From the NCBI RefSeq assembly GCF_038806765.1, contig NZ_CP152389.1:3162001-3226000 (forward strand): 64,000 bases of DNA. Reading direction: 5' to 3'. Below the pieces are notes generated by a model. That model ran no database searches. It saw nothing but the letters and a program-made list of their open reading frames with translations, and was not told the DNA's origin. This DNA is from Mucilaginibacter sp. CSA2-8R (GTDB taxonomy: Bacteria; Bacteroidota; Bacteroidia; Sphingobacteriales; Sphingobacteriaceae). This document shows positions 1 to 7,131 of this stretch, in pieces. The position numbers were made by a program, and so were the translations under genes. Every line of letters begins with the position of its first letter. The first letter of the stretch is position 1.

Positions 1-852
1 ATAATTAAACTGCCGCCTTAACGAGGCAGTGTCAGAACGCTTGCGGCCATGAAATGCGCTACCCATCCCAAAATCAACTGCCTTTTGGCAAGCTGCGTAA
101 AATAAAGCGTGAGGCTGGTAACCCATTGCCTCGAGGCCGGATATTTTAGCTTCGGCCAGCTGTTGGTAAACGCCTTGTTTTATAAGCCAGGGCCGGTTAT
201 AATTATAAAGCAGCAACGAATCATAAATAGCCGCAGTTTTAATATTATGAGCTGCAAGCCTGGTAAAGCCATTGCTCATTTTATAACGTGATGCATAGGT
301 TTTTAAAAAATCCAAACGGGTGTTTTTTACCTGGTTAATGCTATTTTCCTGACCGTGCAGGGCCTGCAGGTTGGCTACCTTTTGGTGGTAAGGCATAATG
401 GTAAACATATAATAAATGCAACCCGTTTTTTGTACCAGCTGCCTGAAAAAATCAAGCTCGCGGGTACGCCGCTCATTACCGGGAATAAACAGTTGCAGTG
501 AATCGGTACGGGTGTAGCGCAGATGCACACGCTCGCCGGGGTAAACCCAAAAAAAAGTTTGCCTGGCATCGGCATTAATAAGCATAGCAGGTGCGTTTAA
601 CGGCAGCTTAACCTCGCTACCGGTAAGATTGGGCATATGCCCGCGGCCAAATAAATCGTGATAATACAGGTGGATGTCTTTAAAACTCTCTTTTGCATTT
701 TTACCGGTATCTACCAATAAATACACATTACGAGGCGCAGCAACTACCAATTTTTGTTGGTGAGACGATGGCTTATCCTGCTTACAGCCGGCAACAAAAA
801 CAACGAGCAAAACAGCAATCAATGGGCGGATAACAAAGGTTAGGTTTTTCAT
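1..852 (-). CDS. Partial lipoprotein, TlpA/thioredoxin-family N-terminal region (3' end outside window)
   Basis: An open frame runs from an ATG at 852 to the window edge without a stop (284 codons). It begins with a lipoprotein signal peptide, residues 1-23, with lipobox VAGC and lipid-attachment Cys23. The following region has the feel of the N-terminal domain that precedes thioredoxin modules in Sphingobacteriales TlpA proteins (for example a 'YPGERVHLRYT' strand and an 'RELDFFRQL' helix). The CxxC thioredoxin part, if present, would lie beyond base 1. The start is supported by a full TTTG-N19-TATATTTG promoter about 30 bp upstream. The family call is tentative; the lipoprotein call is firm. 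Confidence 0.75.
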   Translation of the reverse strand, partial: MKNLTFVIRPLIAVLLVVFVAGCKQDKPSSHQQKLVVAAPRNVYLLVDTGKNAKESFKDIHLYYHDLFGRGHMPNLTGSEVKLPLNAPAMLINADARQTFFWVYPGERVHLRYTRTDSLQLFIPGNERRTRELDFFRQLVQKTGCIYYMFTIMPYHQKVANLQALHGQENSINQVKNTRLDFLKTYASRYKMSNGFTRLAAHNIKTAAIYDSLLLYNYNRPWLIKQGVYQQLAEAKISGLEAMGYQPHALFYAACQKAVDFGMGSAFHGRKRSDTASLRRQFNY

Positions 853-881
853 TAGCGAATCGACTAAGGATTTAGTTTATC

Positions 882-912
882 CAAATATAGGAGATTATCA
901 CAAAAACGCAAA
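882..912 (-). promoter_or_regulatory. Bacteroidota-type promoter of the partial lipoprotein gene
   Basis: On the minus strand TTTG (912-909) is followed by 19 bases and TATATTTG (889-882), an exact match to the Bacteroidota consensus TTTG-N19-TAnnTTTG. It lies about 30 bp before the ATG at 852. Confidence 0.75.
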
Positions 913-949
913 TCCCCAACCCCATTATGGGAAGCAACCCCAGCCTCAA

Positions 950-1104
950 TGCTGCCGCAAGCCTCTGGCTTATGGTTTACCAGGCGGTCTACCTACAAGC
1001 TTACCTGTTAGCGGGCCACAAGCCGGAGGCTTGCAGCAGCGGTGAGAATTCAAAAATTATAGTATTACCTATCCTAATTAAAGTCCTCCCCTCCGGGGAG
1101 GACT
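950..1104. repeat. Intergenic repeats: family C copy and a 10-bp perfect hairpin
   Basis: This gap holds no gene. At 950-1045 are two facing copies of a dispersed repeat (core CTGCCGCAAGCCTCTGGCTT, with its inverse GAGGCTTGCAGCAGCGG). Related copies occur near 5.9, 6.06, 10.9, 49.9, 55.9 and 56.5 kb. At 1082-1104 is a perfect inverted repeat AGTCCTCCCC-TCC-GGGGAGGACT. A decayed relative is at 9296-9325. Confidence 0.7.
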
Positions 1105-1147
1105 TAGGTAGAGCTGTTTCTTCTATAGCGAGGCCTTGCGACAGGAT

Positions 1148-1174
1148 ACTCCCCCTTTAGGGGGCTGGGGGCTT
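1148..1174 (-). terminator. Family A repeat acting as likely terminator of the SDR gene
   Basis: Read on the minus strand the copy is GCCCCCAGCCCCCTAAAGGG followed by GGAGT, a G/C stem with a short loop. The SDR stop codon TAA sits directly against it. It is one of about 17 family A copies in the window, most of which end in a T-run and so look like intrinsic terminators. Confidence 0.55.
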
Positions 1175-1967
1175 ACACCACCTGCAATGAGCCGCCATCA
1201 ATCGCATAAATACTACCGGTGAGGTAGGCGGCTGATGGTGATACCAGGAAGTGTACCAGCGCGGCTACCTCGTCGGGCTCGGCCATGCGGCCCATTGGTA
1301 TGCCGCCTATCTCCTTGAGCAAATGGGCATAGCCATCATCGTAACTCAGGTTTTGTGAGGTGGCAAACTGCTGGATAAAGCCTTCCATCATCGGGGTTTT
1401 GGTGGCGCCCGGGGCCACGGTTAACACGCGTACGCCTTGCGGGGCCAGCTCGGTAGCCAGGGCTTTGCTGTAGGCATTAAGTGCTGCTTTTGATACGGCA
1501 TAGGCCATGTTTAAATGCCACAAGGCCTGCCTGCCCGATACCGACGACACATGTATAATGACCCCGCTTTTCTTTTGCTGCATCTGCGGTATCAGGGTGC
1601 GGTCTAACCTGATGGCCGATATTAAGTTCAACTGCAGTTCCTGCTCCCACAAGGCGTCGGTAAGTACGCTGTGGCCTCCGGGCGGCGTAGTGAGGCCGCC
1701 TACATTGTTAATCAGGATGTCGATACCGCCAAATTGCTCGTTTGCTTGCTGGGCCAGCCGGGCTACATCTTCAGCTTTGGTTAAATCGGCCGCAATGAAA
1801 TGATGACCGTCTCCGCCGTCGGCAGGCTGGGTGCGGGCGCTTACAATCACAGTGGCGCCGGCCTGGGCCAGTCGTTGGGCAATAGCCTGGCCAATACCTT
1901 TGGTGCCGCCGGTTACCAGTGCGGTTTTTCCGCTTAAATCATGCCATTGATGGGTGTTAGTTTCCAT
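1173..1967 (-). CDS. SDR family NAD(P)-dependent oxidoreductase
   Basis: This is a classical short-chain dehydrogenase of 264 residues, a cytosolic single-domain Rossmann enzyme. It shows the cofactor motif TGGTKGIG at residues 19-26, NNVGG (variant of NNAG) at 87-91, and the catalytic set Ser141/142, Tyr156 and Lys160 in 'YAVSK'. The C-terminal 'YLTGSIYAIDGG' is typical of the family. The substrate cannot be told. It lies downstream of, and in the same direction as, a TetR gene, with its own promoter-like box (2028-2036) and an operator at 2049-2060 that matches the one before tetR. It is therefore probably a target of that repressor. The stop codon abuts a family A terminator-like repeat. 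Confidence 0.9.
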   Translation of the reverse strand: METNTHQWHDLSGKTALVTGGTKGIGQAIAQRLAQAGATVIVSARTQPADGGDGHHFIAADLTKAEDVARLAQQANEQFGGIDILINNVGGLTTPPGGHSVLTDALWEQELQLNLISAIRLDRTLIPQMQQKKSGVIIHVSSVSGRQALWHLNMAYAVSKAALNAYSKALATELAPQGVRVLTVAPGATKTPMMEGFIQQFATSQNLSYDDGYAHLLKEIGGIPMGRMAEPDEVAALVHFLVSPSAAYLTGSIYAIDGGSLQVV

Positions 1968-2027
1968 GTTGTTGGTTTTTTAATTTATTATTCTGAATTG
2001 ATTGTTTCAAAATTGGACAAGGTTTAG

Positions 2028-2060
2028 CAAAAGATATTTACATTTCTGAAACGTTTGTTT
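2028..2060 (-). promoter_or_regulatory. SDR promoter box and TetR operator copy 2
   Basis: On the minus strand a TATCTTTTG box (2036-2028) resembles the Bacteroidota -7 element. Twelve bases upstream of it is the imperfect palindrome AAACG-TT-TGTTT (2049-2060). This differs at one arm position from the perfect palindrome before tetR and sits the same distance from its box. Operator function is inferred. Confidence 0.6.
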
Positions 2061-2083
2061 TAAATTATTGTAAAAAAAAGGCT

Positions 2084-2662
2084 TTACTTAGAAAGCTGCC
2101 TGATAAAGTAGCGGGCCATGCGTTTTATCTTGTCTACATCCTTATGCAAAATGTACGATTCGTTCCAGCCGGACCAAGTGCTCAGAAAATAGTCGGCCAG
2201 CAATTCGGGCGACTCATCGTTAGCTATTTGCCCCTGCTCCATCGCCAGCGCAATATGCTTGCGGATAAACTCGTATTGGTTATCACTGTCTTTTTTGAGT
2301 ACCGCTTTTACACGTTCGTCGCTGGTAGCTACCTCAAAGGCCATTTTTACGGCCATACAACCATCAGTTTCGCTCACAATGTTGTACACCGAGTAGTCGA
2401 TGTAGTTTTTCAGGATTTCGAGTGCCGATGTGCTTGCCGCAGCACGCTCGTCCAGGTCGCGTTTGCGCGAATCGGTATAACACTGCACGGCACGCACAAA
2501 CAGTTCCTGCTTATCGCCAATGGTATTGTACAGGCTGCTGCTGTTAATTTGCATCGCCTCGGTAAGGTCGCGCATAGAGGTAGCACTATAGCCTTTCTTC
2601 CTGAAAACTTCCATCGCTTTCTGAATTGCTGCTTCCTGGTCAAACTCTACACTGCGGGCCAT
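2084..2662 (-). CDS. TetR/AcrR family transcriptional repressor
   Basis: This 192-residue protein has the usual TetR length. Its N-terminal helix-turn-helix spans about residues 22-55, with the pattern GYSATSMRDL...SSSLYNTIGDK, and is followed by an all-helical ligand-binding domain. The ATG at 2662 follows a TACCTTTG box by 23 bases. The perfect palindrome AAACG-TC-CGTTT at 2705-2716 overlaps this promoter, and a near copy precedes the SDR gene, so the protein probably represses both itself and the SDR. The ligand is unknown; a reactive carbonyl or electrophile handled by the SDR would be a reasonable guess. Confidence 0.9.
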   Translation of the reverse strand: MARSVEFDQEAAIQKAMEVFRKKGYSATSMRDLTEAMQINSSSLYNTIGDKQELFVRAVQCYTDSRKRDLDERAAASTSALEILKNYIDYSVYNIVSETDGCMAVKMAFEVATSDERVKAVLKKDSDNQYEFIRKHIALAMEQGQIANDESPELLADYFLSTWSGWNESYILHKDVDKIKRMARYFIRQLSK

Positions 2663-2685
2663 GAGTTACTTAATTTTCGTCGTCT

Positions 2686-2716
2686 CAAAGGTAACACAAT
2701 TGTGAAACGTCCGTTT
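2686..2716 (-). promoter_or_regulatory. tetR promoter and TetR operator copy 1
   Basis: The minus strand carries TACCTTTG (2693-2686), a perfect TAnnTTTG -7 box. Eleven bases upstream is the perfect palindrome AAACG-TC-CGTTT (2705-2716). Bound repressor would cover the promoter. The matching site at 2049-2060 supports this reading. Confidence 0.65.
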
Positions 2717-2773
2717 TAGATTTGTATTTTATGACAATGGGGAGAGAAAAGGCGAAGCGCAGGCCCCCAGGCC

Positions 2774-2900
2774 AAGCCCCCAGCCCCCTGAAGGGGGAGT
2801 TTTTGATTAGTTGGGTTGCCCCAATCGCTACTACAACCCTCCTGGCTGGTGGTCTTCCGAGCGATTCAAAGGCTCTCCCTTCAGGGGGTTGGGGGGGTGC
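2774..2900. repeat. Two facing family A repeats
   Basis: A forward copy at 2774-2810 (CCCCCTGAAGGGGG followed by AGTTTTT) and an inverted copy at 2873-2899 face each other about 60 bp apart. A fragment of family C (gtggcccgctgacc) follows at 2908. The gap 2717-3004 contains no other gene. Confidence 0.7.
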
Positions 2901-3004
2901 TGCCTTGTGGCCCGCTGACCGGAATCTTTATGTTGTAACCTATGTAAAGAGTTACAATAGATCAGTTTACTATTGGTACCTTTATAAATTAAACTTTATC
3001 CACT

Positions 3005-3460
3005 CTGAAAATACTATTAAAATCTAGGCAACCATATATTCTCCTGCCTCTCCTTTTCATCGTTTTAATAGCTGTCGGATGCTATGATATCGTCATTAAC
3101 AGCGACTTGACTGTTGTTAACAAACTGGATAAGACGATTTCCGTTGACTATCAGAACAGTCCAACACCGGCTCTGGAGGGAAACCTTGTTGTTTTTTACA
3201 CGGGCGACGATCAACAGATACAGCCGGATTCTGCAAAAGCAATATCTAAAAACGGTGGAAAAAACGCCTGGCATGACTTTATTGAAGATGGGAAAACTAA
3301 AGTGCTTTATATTTATGTGTTTGACACCGATAGCTTGCAGACGTATGAGGAGCGACTACCAATAGCTGTATTGATTAACCAGCATAAATATATCAAGCAG
3401 CTTCGCTTTACCGAAGATGCATTGAAGAAAGCCGGCTGGAAAATTACTATAACTCCATAG
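3005..3460 (+). CDS. Small lipoprotein of unknown function with apparent CTG start
   Basis: The frame is open from 2993. It encodes a complete lipoprotein signal only if translation begins at the CTG at 3005 (Lys-Ile-Leu-Leu-Lys, a hydrophobic run, then lipobox AVGC with Cys at residue 26). No ATG, GTG or TTG lies between the upstream stop and the lipobox. The next candidate, TTG at 3107, would delete the whole signal peptide. A TACCTTTA box lies 22 bases before the CTG. The mature part (about 125 residues) resembles no family I know. Either the start is a true CUG codon, or an ATG was mutated and the gene is dying. Confidence 0.6.
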   Translation: MKILLKSRQPYILLPLLFIVLIAVGCYDIVINSDLTVVNKLDKTISVDYQNSPTPALEGNLVVFYTGDDQQIQPDSAKAISKNGGKNAWHDFIEDGKTKVLYIYVFDTDSLQTYEERLPIAVLINQHKYIKQLRFTEDALKKAGWKITITP

Positions 3461-3537
3461 CTGTCGGCACCGGCTTCTTCATCCTAACATAGCAGCTTTC
3501 AGTTTGGTTTGATTAGCTTAGTGCTCCCCTATCCGAT

Positions 3538-3972
3538 ATGAAATTACGCTACAAAATAGTCCAGGTGTCGACGCTTAAAACGGAAACCATCATCGAAAAC
3601 ATAGTCTCGAGGCTACGTGAGGAGAGATATGGTATTTTAGACGTTACCCCGGTAAGCATCTCGTTTGATAACGATGATGGCCGCCTACTTGTGGGTAACT
3701 GGGAATATGCGCGAAGGGTTGAAAACGGCCGGTTTGATATCATCAAAAATAACGACAGCACTATTGTTACACTCGACTTCTACCCTATTAGCTTTTCTGA
3801 ATACGCTTGGGTTGGCGCAGCATGTCTCCTCTTTGGTTATTTTGGATTTACAGAGCACGAATTCTTGATAAGTGTGATGTCGTGGCCTTTTATCGGACAA
3901 TTAATTTTTAAACACTACAATCTGCAGAGTAAAGCCAATGCTATGTTGGCTTATGTTACGAGTAATGGTTGA
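3538..3972 (+). CDS. Hypothetical protein with C-terminal membrane segments
   Basis: This 144-residue protein is not recognised. Residues 1-85 are soluble and mixed alpha/beta, with a 'GNWEYARRVENGRFDII' stretch. Residues 86-130 are hydrophobic and could form two membrane segments (from 'YAWVGAACLLFGYFGF' on). The ATG start has no clear ribosome site, as usual in this phylum. It follows the small lipoprotein gene in the same direction with a 77-bp gap, so the two could be co-transcribed. A copy of the composite intergenic repeat begins right after its stop. Confidence 0.6.
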   Translation: MKLRYKIVQVSTLKTETIIENIVSRLREERYGILDVTPVSISFDNDDGRLLVGNWEYARRVENGRFDIIKNNDSTIVTLDFYPISFSEYAWVGAACLLFGYFGFTEHEFLISVMSWPFIGQLIFKHYNLQSKANAMLAYVTSNG

Positions 3973-3994
3973 TGACGGAAGTCTACATTGTAAC

Positions 3995-4380
3995 TTGTAT
4001 TTCTCTGCAGTCGATGCGGAATTCATTTTGGTGTCTCACATGCTAAGTAAGTTCGGTTGTGCATTTATAACTCAAGTTAGTGGCGCTTTAATTATTTCGT
4101 CTCCTCATTGCCGGAGCGGCTACTTCTTTGTCTTGAAACAAAGAAGCAAAATTCAAGTCACCTCCCGCTTGCTTCTCTGCGCTCAAGGCCTTTACCCTGC
4201 AAAGCCGGACATCACCACAGGCTGTTTATATTTTGCGCCGTTGCCCACTTAGGCCCCGCGCCTGCAAAATCTAAAAGGCCTTTGCAACCACACATGGCTG
4301 GCATGTGCTGCCCGCCTTTCGGCCGAAGCTGGGGAGGGTGACAAGAGGCCCCTGCATCCTAAAGGGGGTTGGGGTGCTTG
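3995..4380. repeat. Composite intergenic element, copy 1
   Basis: No gene is credible here. The segment matches the reverse complement of 43,860-44,225 and 56,040-56,415. In order it holds a B-type end (ggaattcatttt...cacatgctaag), the 'tcattgcc' junction, a hairpin around CTTTGTCTTGAAACAAAG, the conserved 'ccctgcaaagccgg' and 'cctttcggccgaagctgggg' blocks, and a family A copy at 4358-4380. Short frames ending in 'GCLYFAPLPT' recur in copies 1 and 3 and are probably passengers of the repeat. Confidence 0.75.
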
Positions 4381-4489
4381 AGCTTATTGTGTATCAGCAG
4401 TTGCAGGACGTCTGCATTTGTACAAGTAGTATCCGCCTGTTTAGCCGATAAATGCTTATCTTGTTGCTCAATAAGGGATAAATCGCAAA

Positions 4490-5161
4490 ATGTTGACCAG
4501 CAAATTCATTATTAAACCTGCATTTATTCTTTTGATTACGCTTGTTTGTTCGTGTAAATCGAAAGACGGATCGCGCGACAAACCGTTGGTCTGGAACCGG
4601 AAAGCGCCGTTGGCCCATCTTTCTTACGGTTTGCCCAAGGATATGAGGACGCAGAATGTACAATCGGTGTTATCGAAAAAGTGGGGGCTCACCGATAAAT
4701 CGGTTGCAGGTTGCGTGGTGACCAAGAGCCTGACGGATAGTGTTACCCGCCATAACCGCAAAGTTGATGATGCTATGGATGCCCGGTTTGGCAACAACTG
4801 GAGAAAGCAATACAAACAAGATTACAACCACGAACTGGTTGTACAAAACAAAGCGATTGCCTTATTGAATCAAGAGCCACTCATCATCAAAAAAAGAAAT
4901 CAGCTCAAAAAGGAACATACCGACATCCAGATATTTTTAGATCCTACCCCTAAACCAGCGGTATATAACGCCATGGTTAGCTGCTACGAAAGCCAAAGCG
5001 AAAACCCGCGTTATGTGCAGGTTTACCAATACGAGGTAAACGTTGACAAGCCTGCAGTTAGGCTACTGAACGACCCGTTTAAACCATTGCAAAACAACAT
5101 GTTACCTATATTATACAGAGGCAGACTAATGGAAAGTGCTTGCGGGACAAAAAACGGCTGA
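4490..5161 (+). CDS. Lipoprotein of unknown function
   Basis: This 223-residue protein starts with a lipoprotein signal peptide: a hydrophobic run, then 'LVCSC' with lipid-attachment Cys22 followed by Lys-Ser-Lys. The mature part is rich in Lys and Asn and has two further Cys (in 'AGCVVTK' and 'VSCYESQ') plus 'ESACGTKNG' at the C-terminus, which may form disulfides. I do not recognise the family. It stands alone between the composite repeat and the HigBA module, whose genes converge on it (15-bp gap). Confidence 0.7.
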   Translation: MLTSKFIIKPAFILLITLVCSCKSKDGSRDKPLVWNRKAPLAHLSYGLPKDMRTQNVQSVLSKKWGLTDKSVAGCVVTKSLTDSVTRHNRKVDDAMDARFGNNWRKQYKQDYNHELVVQNKAIALLNQEPLIIKKRNQLKKEHTDIQIFLDPTPKPAVYNAMVSCYESQSENPRYVQVYQYEVNVDKPAVRLLNDPFKPLQNNMLPILYRGRLMESACGTKNG

Positions 5162-5176
5162 TACTTTTTTATAACC

Positions 5177-5476
5177 TCAAGCACTAACTTTATAAAAGTG
5201 CTTGATGCGGTTGCGGTCTACCTTTTGCTCAGCATGCCACAACTCGTAGTTGTTTTGAAGGTTTACCCAAAACTGGGCTGTATTGCCGAAGGCTTCTGAC
5301 AGTTTAATGGCCAACTCAGGACTAATGCCGGTATGCCCGTTAACAATGGCCGATAAGTTTGCCCTGGCCATCCCCAAACCCTCAGCCACCTCAGTAATGG
5401 TAAGTGCATGCTCAATGATAAACATCTCTTTCAGGATGATTCCGGGATGGTTTGGCGGTAATTTACGTTTCAACAT
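5177..5476 (-). CDS. higA: HigA family antitoxin (XRE helix-turn-helix)
   Basis: This 99-residue antitoxin has one XRE-type helix-turn-helix. The motif 'TITEVAEGLGMARANLSAIVNGHTGISPELAIKLSEAFG' region covers residues 26-64 and is typical of HigA, with the N-terminal signature 'HPGIILKEMF'. It neutralises the neighbouring HigB and represses the operon. It lies 12 bp after the toxin gene in the same direction, giving the toxin-first order characteristic of higBA. Confidence 0.9.
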   Translation of the reverse strand: MLKRKLPPNHPGIILKEMFIIEHALTITEVAEGLGMARANLSAIVNGHTGISPELAIKLSEAFGNTAQFWVNLQNNYELWHAEQKVDRNRIKHFYKVSA

Positions 5477-5488
5477 ACGTTTTTTGTT

Positions 5489-5767
5489 TTAATGATAGTC
5501 TGTGTAATCAACGTCGTAAACATTTCCATCTTCAAACCGAAAGATGATCCGGTAATTAGCAGTCACTTTTATCGACCAGAAATCTTTTAAATTACCGGTT
5601 AGTTTATGAACACCTAACCCCATTTGTTTGATATCATCTTCGGATGACACGGCATCCAGCATATCAAAAATTCGTGATATTTTGGTTAACTGACCGGCCG
5701 GCAATTTAGCTCCGCTCCCTGCAGTATAATACAACAGTAAACCTTTATGACGAATACTTTCGACCAT
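5489..5767 (-). CDS. higB: HigB family toxin (RelE/ParE fold, ribosome-dependent mRNA nuclease)
   Basis: This 92-residue toxin is in the HigB branch of the RelE superfamily. Its signatures are the N-terminal 'IRHKGLLLYY', central 'VHKLTGNLKDFWSIKVTANY' and C-terminal 'FEDGNVYDVDYTDYH'. Family members cleave mRNA on the ribosome. I chose the ATG at 5767 over upstream frames because homologues begin 'M(I/V)xSxxHKG' and because a perfect TACATTTG -7 box ends exactly four bases before this ATG, so a longer protein could not be made from that promoter. The gene is first in the higBA operon. Confidence 0.88.
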   Translation of the reverse strand: MVESIRHKGLLLYYTAGSGAKLPAGQLTKISRIFDMLDAVSSEDDIKQMGLGVHKLTGNLKDFWSIKVTANYRIIFRFEDGNVYDVDYTDYH

Positions 5768-5771
5768 TACA

Positions 5772-5779
5772 CAAATGTA
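5772..5779 (-). promoter_or_regulatory. higBA -7 box, possibly leaderless start
   Basis: On the minus strand TACATTTG (5779-5772) is a perfect TAnnTTTG box followed by TGTA and then the higB ATG. A start site four to six bases past the box would coincide with the ATG. Confidence 0.6.
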
Positions 5780-5884
5780 ACGCGTTATATGACGCATTAC
5801 AAGAATTTTGCCATAAACTTTTTAGCGTTTACATTTATCCGCACGTCTGTCACCGTAAGTATGCAAAGTCGAATATGGCAACCT

Positions 5885-6098
5885 GTTGGCGCCGCTATAC
5901 AAGCCGCAGGCTTATGGCAGTATGAGCCCCACTTAAACCCTCCCTGGAAGGGAGTACTTTTAATTCAAGTGAATCAATAGCGAACTCTTTCCGCTACCGC
6001 AAGCGTCTCGCTTGTCGTTAACTCGATATTGTAATGAAAAAGTACAATACCTGTCAGCGGGCCATAAGCGGGACGCTTGCGGCAGCAAGCAACAGTAA
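5885..6098. repeat. Family C and decayed family A repeats
   Basis: No gene lies between higB and the AraC gene. Family C motifs occur at 5891-5920 (caagccgcaggcttatggca) and as a facing pair at 5994-6085 (CTACCGCAAGCGTCTCGCTT ... AAGCGGGACGCTTGCGGCAG). A worn family A copy is at 5934-5965. Confidence 0.6.
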
Positions 6099-6123
6099 AA
6101 CTCTCACAGGTCAATCCGCCCAA

Positions 6124-7074
6124 TTAATCGAAAACTCCGCCCTTCAGGGGGCCGGGGTGCTTGGCTGGGCGGCCCCTAAACGCCAGCGGCGTCAGATTTG
6201 TCTTTCGCCTGAACAGTTTATTGAACGACTGCGGGTAGTCGAAGCCCAGTTTGTAGGCAATTTCGGCTACGGAGAGGTCGCTGCCGGCCAGGAGTTGCTT
6301 GGCTTTTTCGAGCAGATGATCCTGGATGTATTGCTGGGCGCTGCGGCCCGACAGGTTGCGGAGCAAATCGCTCAGGTACTTCGGCGATTTGTGAAGCCTG
6401 CCGGCCAGATAGCCCAGCGTGGGCAGACCATCATCGGCCAGTTGCTGGTCGTTGGCAAAGTAGGCGGCCAGCAGGTTGTCTACCTCGCTCAGCAACTGGT
6501 GGTGGGCGGGTTTGCGGGTATTAAACTGCCGCAAATAAAACCGCTGACTATAATGCAGCAGCAACTCTAACTGCGAAATAAGCACCTCCTGCGTTAAGCC
6601 GTCAATCGAGGTATCAAGCTCCTGACTAATGTTGTGCACAATTTGGGTAACGGTGGCTTCTTCTTTTTCTGACAGAAACAAGGCTTCGTTAATGGCGTAC
6701 GAAAAAAAGTTGTATGTTTCTATTTTGCGGGCCAGCGGGTGGCCCAGCAGCAGGTTGGGATGAAAGGCCACGCACCAGCCTTCTAACTGGTGCCGATCGG
6801 GCACGTTGGCCGTAATTTGTCCGGGTGCAAAAAACGACATCACGCCTTCATCATAATCATAATACCCCTGCCCGTACTGCACCTTGCCGCTCACCTTTCG
6901 CTTAAGCGCCACGCAATACAGGTTAAGCAGCAGCGTACGCGACCGCCCATCTGGACTGGCCGGGATATCTTCCATCCTAAACACATCAATAAGCGGATGC
7001 AACGGCGGCGGCAGGCCCAGGGTACGCCGGTGGTCGGTAATGGAATTAACGGGCTGAGGCAGATGTTGGCTCAT
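6124..7074 (-). CDS. AraC family transcriptional regulator with repeat-derived C-terminal tail
   Basis: This 316-residue regulator has an N-terminal sensing domain of about 190 residues ('ALKRKVSGKVQYGQGYYDYD') and a C-terminal AraC double helix-turn-helix ending in 'LSVAEIAYKLGFDYPQSFNKLFRRK'. It is a paralogue of the regulator at 50,944. It lies directly downstream of the aldo/keto reductase gene in the same direction and may control it. The last 14-16 residues ('PAKHPGPLKGGVFD') are encoded by a family A repeat, which also provides the stop codon. The paralogue ends right after the DNA-binding domain without this tail. Confidence 0.9.
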   Translation of the reverse strand: MSQHLPQPVNSITDHRRTLGLPPPLHPLIDVFRMEDIPASPDGRSRTLLLNLYCVALKRKVSGKVQYGQGYYDYDEGVMSFFAPGQITANVPDRHQLEGWCVAFHPNLLLGHPLARKIETYNFFSYAINEALFLSEKEEATVTQIVHNISQELDTSIDGLTQEVLISQLELLLHYSQRFYLRQFNTRKPAHHQLLSEVDNLLAAYFANDQQLADDGLPTLGYLAGRLHKSPKYLSDLLRNLSGRSAQQYIQDHLLEKAKQLLAGSDLSVAEIAYKLGFDYPQSFNKLFRRKTNLTPLAFRGRPAKHPGPLKGGVFD

Positions 7075-7092
7075 GGGGTATAAAGATAAAGA

Positions 7093-7123
7093 GCGGTGCG
7101 CTTATTTTTAAACAGCGCACCGC
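7093..7123 (-). terminator. Hairpin between AKR and AraC genes
   Basis: A perfect 9-bp stem GCGGTGCGC / GCGCACCGC encloses 13 bases. On the minus strand a T-rich stretch (TCTTTATCTTTA) follows. It sits between the AKR stop and the AraC start and may terminate or attenuate transcription from the AKR gene. Confidence 0.6.
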
Positions 7124-7131
7124 AAATAAAT

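Noticed and set aside
1507..1803. Open frame antisense to the SDR gene
   Set aside because: It lies wholly inside a strong SDR gene, has no family features, and the SDR shows complete catalytic motifs.
2144..2719. Long open frame on the plus strand across tetR
   Set aside because: It is the mirror of the TetR gene; its product has no recognisable domain and begins inside tetR.
3938..4341. Overlapping short frames in the composite repeat
   Set aside because: They coincide with repeat copy 1. Similar frames in other copies are broken or in other frames, so they are taken as passengers.
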